Shown here piece by piece: positions 61,449 to 64,000 of a DNA stretch of 64,000 nt. The position numbers and the translations under genes are program-made. The notes below the pieces were generated by a model. It was not told where the DNA came from and did no database searches. It was given only the letters and a program-made list of their open reading frames with translations. Source of the stretch: Carallia brachiata. Its lineage: Eukaryota > Streptophyta > Magnoliopsida > Malpighiales > Rhizophoraceae. Position 1 is the stretch's first letter, and each line of letters starts with the position of its first letter. The stretch lies in NCBI GenBank assembly GCA_021464245.1, contig JADCRB010000025.1:1708193-1772192 (forward strand), in the 5' to 3' direction.

Positions 61449-62090
61449 TCAATACAATAAGAGAAAGGGGGTTGACCTTCTGAGCGTCGTGACTTGGCAC
61501 ATAGCGTAGGACTGGAGTGGAGCTTGAAGATGCAACATCCTTCGGACGAAGTTCAGCAGGCTGTGGCAGCTTTTCATTTGTTGGAGCCTGGGGTTGGGCA
61601 TTGGCAGGTTCTTCGACAGCTTTTCCCTTTTTGTGGATGCCCCCAGTCCAAGTAGCTTTTGATGGAATGATCTCCGGATTGTCTGTGTCGGTGTAGAAGA
61701 CTGCATCCCCAAATGTGATTCAGCATCATCGAACGGCTTTAAGTCAGCATTGACCTTTTGAACGCCACCATTGTAGTACTTGAAGCACTGATGCAGGCTT
61801 GAGAGCACAACTCCATTTCCATGAATCCACGGTCGTCCTAGCAACATCTTATATGTGGTACGTGCATCAATCACGTGAAATAGAGTGCTAGAAGTGAGAT
61901 TACCGATAGTTAGCTCCAAGCGAATCATCCCAATTGCTTTCTGTCCTCCTTGATTAAAGCCATGAATCATCAAGCGGCTGTCTGATAATTCATCAATGCC
62001 GATGCCGAGCTCCTTTATGGTGGATTTTGGGATAATATTGACTGCTGAGCCATCGTCGATCAGAATACGTCGAACCTTCTGTTCTTTCAC
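61449..62090 (-). pseudogene. Aspartic protease of the Tat-lineage element
   Basis: RRILIDDGSAVNIIPKSTI carries the catalytic Asp in the DDGSA form usual for this lineage, and YKMLLGRPWIHGNGVV is the second conserved box. The part after about 61740 loses similarity. It would cleave the polyprotein. Confidence 0.87.
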
Positions 62091-62825
62091 ATAGCCTGAT
62101 ACGTACAGTGGCCGATTGTGGGGTTTGGACCCAAGCAGGAGATCCTCATCTGAAAATGAGATAGCAGAGTAACATTCGACGTGATTTTGGGCCGTCTGTT
62201 GCTCCGCTGAGTTAGAATCATTTGATGACAGAGGTTCAGCTGAGGTCTGGAGAGTATTGCCGACTTGATTTTGCCATACTTCTGTTGTTGCAAAGCTATA
62301 AACAGCTGAGGGTTAGCGAGAAGGGTTTGGAGAGCTTCATATACCTTCTCCGTTGTCGACTTTTTGTTGTCGAGCGGCTCCTCCTTAGGTGTGTCACCTC
62401 TTCTGATGGTTTTGAAGTGATGGTGGTCTGGTTTGCAGTTATGCCTTCCTGGTCCAGAATGATTTTATTCTGGCTTTTGAGCTTCATGATTAGCTCCTTC
62501 AGGACGAAACACTTCTCGGTTGGATGACTTACTATCCGGTGATATTTGCAGAATCTCGGATCGCTGACTCGATCCTTTTCATTCGGCCGCTTGCACTCTG
62601 GGAGTTCGATCAGCTTCGCCTCCAGTTGGTCAAGATGTCGGGACGTCTGAGTCGGGGAATGGATACTGCTTCTGCTCCAACTCTCGCAATGTCACCTTCC
62701 GCCTTTCCTGTTGTTTTGGCTGAGTTATTTGGGTCGGAGGATTTACCTTAGCTTTGGCGCCCACTTTTACTGGTGCGGCTTCAACAGTCATCACTTCTTT
62801 TCCTTTTCCGGAGCTGTTGGGTTTC
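62091..62825 (-). pseudogene. Gag C-terminal region, frame-disrupted
   Basis: A stretch near 62470-62560 reads across frames as CKYHR, then HPTEKCFVLKELIMKLKSQ. This is the zinc-coordinating C/H segment that Tat elements have at the end of gag. The surrounding frames are interrupted. Confidence 0.6.
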
Positions 62826-63974
62826 TTAATCTCCCTTCTGCCCCCTTGCTGGTCCAACTGGATGGGAACCGTGCCTCCAAGAAGTCTGGATGCTTATCTC
62901 CATATCATGTGCGCGGGTCGCCAGTTCTTCGAAAGTTCGGGGTTTGACACCCTGCAGGATGTATAACAGCTCCCAATGCATTCCCTGGATGCACATCTCC
63001 ACGGCAGAAGTCTCCGTCAGGCGATCTTTGCAGTCCAAGCTGAGGGCACGCCATCTGTTGATGTATTCGACAACGGGCTCTCCTTTCCTTTGTTTGGTGC
63101 TGGTAAGCTCCATCATACTTACCGTCCTTCGAGTGCTGAAAAATCTGTTGAGGAACTCTCGTTGTAGCTGTTCCCAACTGTCGATCGATTCTGGTTCAAG
63201 ATTTATGAACCAGGTGAAAGCGGTCTCCCTGAGTGAACGAACAAACTGCTTCACCAAGAGATCTCCATAAGTCCCTGCGTTGTTGCAGGTTTCAACGAAG
63301 TGGGCGATGTGCTGTTTGGGATCGCCTCGTCCGTCGAATTGTTGAAATTTGGGCGGCTGGTAGCCCAAGGGCATGTTGAGACTTTCGATCCGTCTGGTGT
63401 ACGGTTTGACGTACATCTGTGATCCTTGGAAGGATGTAGCTTGTTGCAGTCGGATCGTATTGGCTATCATTTCCTGCAATTGTTGAACAGATAGCGAAGC
63501 TACAGAATTTGAGGGTGGCAGCTGTGTAGAACTACCTGGTCGCTTTTCTGCACTGAAGACGTCGGCTGGTGTGGCTTCTGGAGTGAAACCGGGTGGATAT
63601 GGTTGCTCCTCGCGGATCTCGGGATCAACTTGGATCGGGGCCTTTCCTTTGAGAGCGGCGATCTGTTGATCTTTTTCCTCCACGACTCTGATCAGCTGCA
63701 AAATTTTGTTCTCCAATTCTGAAATTCTTTCCTCTGTGCTGGTTGTGTTGGTCATCATGACGGCAACAGATGAGGCTCCGGGAAAGACTGGGGGAGAAAA
63801 CTCTTCTGATTCTTCTGTGTGAGTCGGATTTTGTTGAGCAGGCTTCGTCGTGTTGCCCCCGACTTCGATCGGGGTGGGTGATCGACTCCTCCATGCGGCA
63901 AGAGAGTCAGGGGAGAGTCCTGTTGTGCAGCTGTGGACTCTCCATTTCGATATTTTGTCGGGTTTGGACGGCAA
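62826..63974 (-). CDS. Gag of the Tat-lineage element (open frame of 382 residues)
   Basis: The Retrotrans_gag domain is clear: LGYQPPKFQQFDGRGDPKQH, FVRSLRETAFTWFINLEPES, WEQLQREFLNRFF and KGEPVVEYINRWR. Before it lies a coiled-coil-like stretch (TEERISELENKILQLIRVVE). The open frame begins at 63974, but a likelier start is one of the paired Met codons at 63755-63758, just before that stretch. Gag forms the virus-like particle. The frame is closed at 62826, with the zinc-finger part in another frame. Confidence 0.85.
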   Translation of the reverse strand: MPSKPDKISKWRVHSCTTGLSPDSLAAWRSRSPTPIEVGGNTTKPAQQNPTHTEESEEFSPPVFPGASSVAVMMTNTTSTEERISELENKILQLIRVVEEKDQQIAALKGKAPIQVDPEIREEQPYPPGFTPEATPADVFSAEKRPGSSTQLPPSNSVASLSVQQLQEMIANTIRLQQATSFQGSQMYVKPYTRRIESLNMPLGYQPPKFQQFDGRGDPKQHIAHFVETCNNAGTYGDLLVKQFVRSLRETAFTWFINLEPESIDSWEQLQREFLNRFFSTRRTVSMMELTSTKQRKGEPVVEYINRWRALSLDCKDRLTETSAVEMCIQGMHWELLYILQGVKPRTFEELATRAHDMEISIQTSWRHGSHPVGPARGQKGD

Positions 63975-64000
63975 GAAATTGTGTCCGTCCCCGGGTTTCT
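63975..64000 (-). other. Edge of window, upstream of gag
   Basis: Presumed leader of the element; the 5' LTR and primer binding site are outside the window. Confidence 0.5.

Larger units (their letters stand above)
54854..64000 (-). mobile_element. Ty3/gypsy LTR retrotransposon, Tat lineage, cut by the window edge
   Basis: On the minus strand the order from the right edge is gag, aspartic protease, reverse transcriptase, RNase H, a second (archaeal-type) RNase H, integrase, a long 3' region, polypurine tract and 3' LTR. RT before integrase places it in Ty3/gypsy. Two different RNase H domains are known from the Tat/Ogre group. The 5' LTR and primer site lie beyond 64000, so age and target duplication cannot be judged. 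Several frame changes (between gag and protease, before the RT core near 60486, inside integrase near 58195-58210) mean this copy cannot make a complete polyprotein as assembled. About 2.2 kb lie between the end of integrase and the LTR, with a homeobox-like sequence described separately. Confidence 0.9.

Noticed and set aside
1..64000. CRISPR arrays, bacterial operons, riboswitches
   Set aside because: None seen, and none expected in a plant nuclear sequence.

Overview
The window is nuclear DNA of a flowering plant, most likely a eudicot. Its host genes are split by GT-AG introns and match plant-specific or plant-typical families. The spacers are AT-rich and packed with plant transposable elements (CACTA, TRIM, L1, Au-type SINE, Ty3/gypsy Tat). 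I cannot name the species from sequence alone.

Layout. 1-772 is an AT-rich spacer. 776-3696 is a complete non-autonomous CACTA transposon carrying a fragment of an ASG1-like host gene. 3985-5430 is a decayed multi-pass membrane-protein gene, split by a structurally complete TRIM element (4763-5325). 6043-6415 is a 5'-truncated L1 tail with target-site duplication. 6770-11895 (-) is an 11-exon RGLG-type copine/RING E3 ligase gene with an Au-type SINE in its last intron. 16934-17861 (-) is a class A GATA factor. 19588-20130 is an L1 insertion with the inverted structure expected of twin priming. 21117-38572 (-) is a complete 22-exon GRV2/KATAMARI2 (RME-8) gene with a calculated length of about 2586 residues. 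44933-46240 (-) is a two-exon SAM-dependent methyltransferase. 47700-49440 holds three remnants of an mnmG/GidA gene. 52214-52690 (+) is a small membrane protein. 54137-54637 is a retroposed insert with a perfect 17-bp duplication. From 54854 to the right edge lies a minus-strand Ty3/gypsy Tat-lineage element (3' LTR, integrase, two RNase H domains, RT, protease, gag), cut by the window end.

The most unusual content is in the space between the integrase and the 3' LTR of that element. It holds a WUSCHEL-related homeobox (WOX) like sequence on the same strand as pol, with a homeodomain ending in the helix-3 motif NVFYWFQNRR and a downstream WUS-box (TLPLFP). I do not know of a description of such a cargo. 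A second cargo-carrying element is the CACTA transposon with two ASG1-like exons and their intron.

A third pattern cuts across the window. RGLG, GATA, GRV2 and the mnmG fragment, all strongly conserved at protein level, each carry 1-2 base deletions or insertions that break the frame. Because GRV2 is otherwise intact over 22 exons, assembly or sequencing indels are at least as likely as true gene death, and the broken calls should be read with that in mind.
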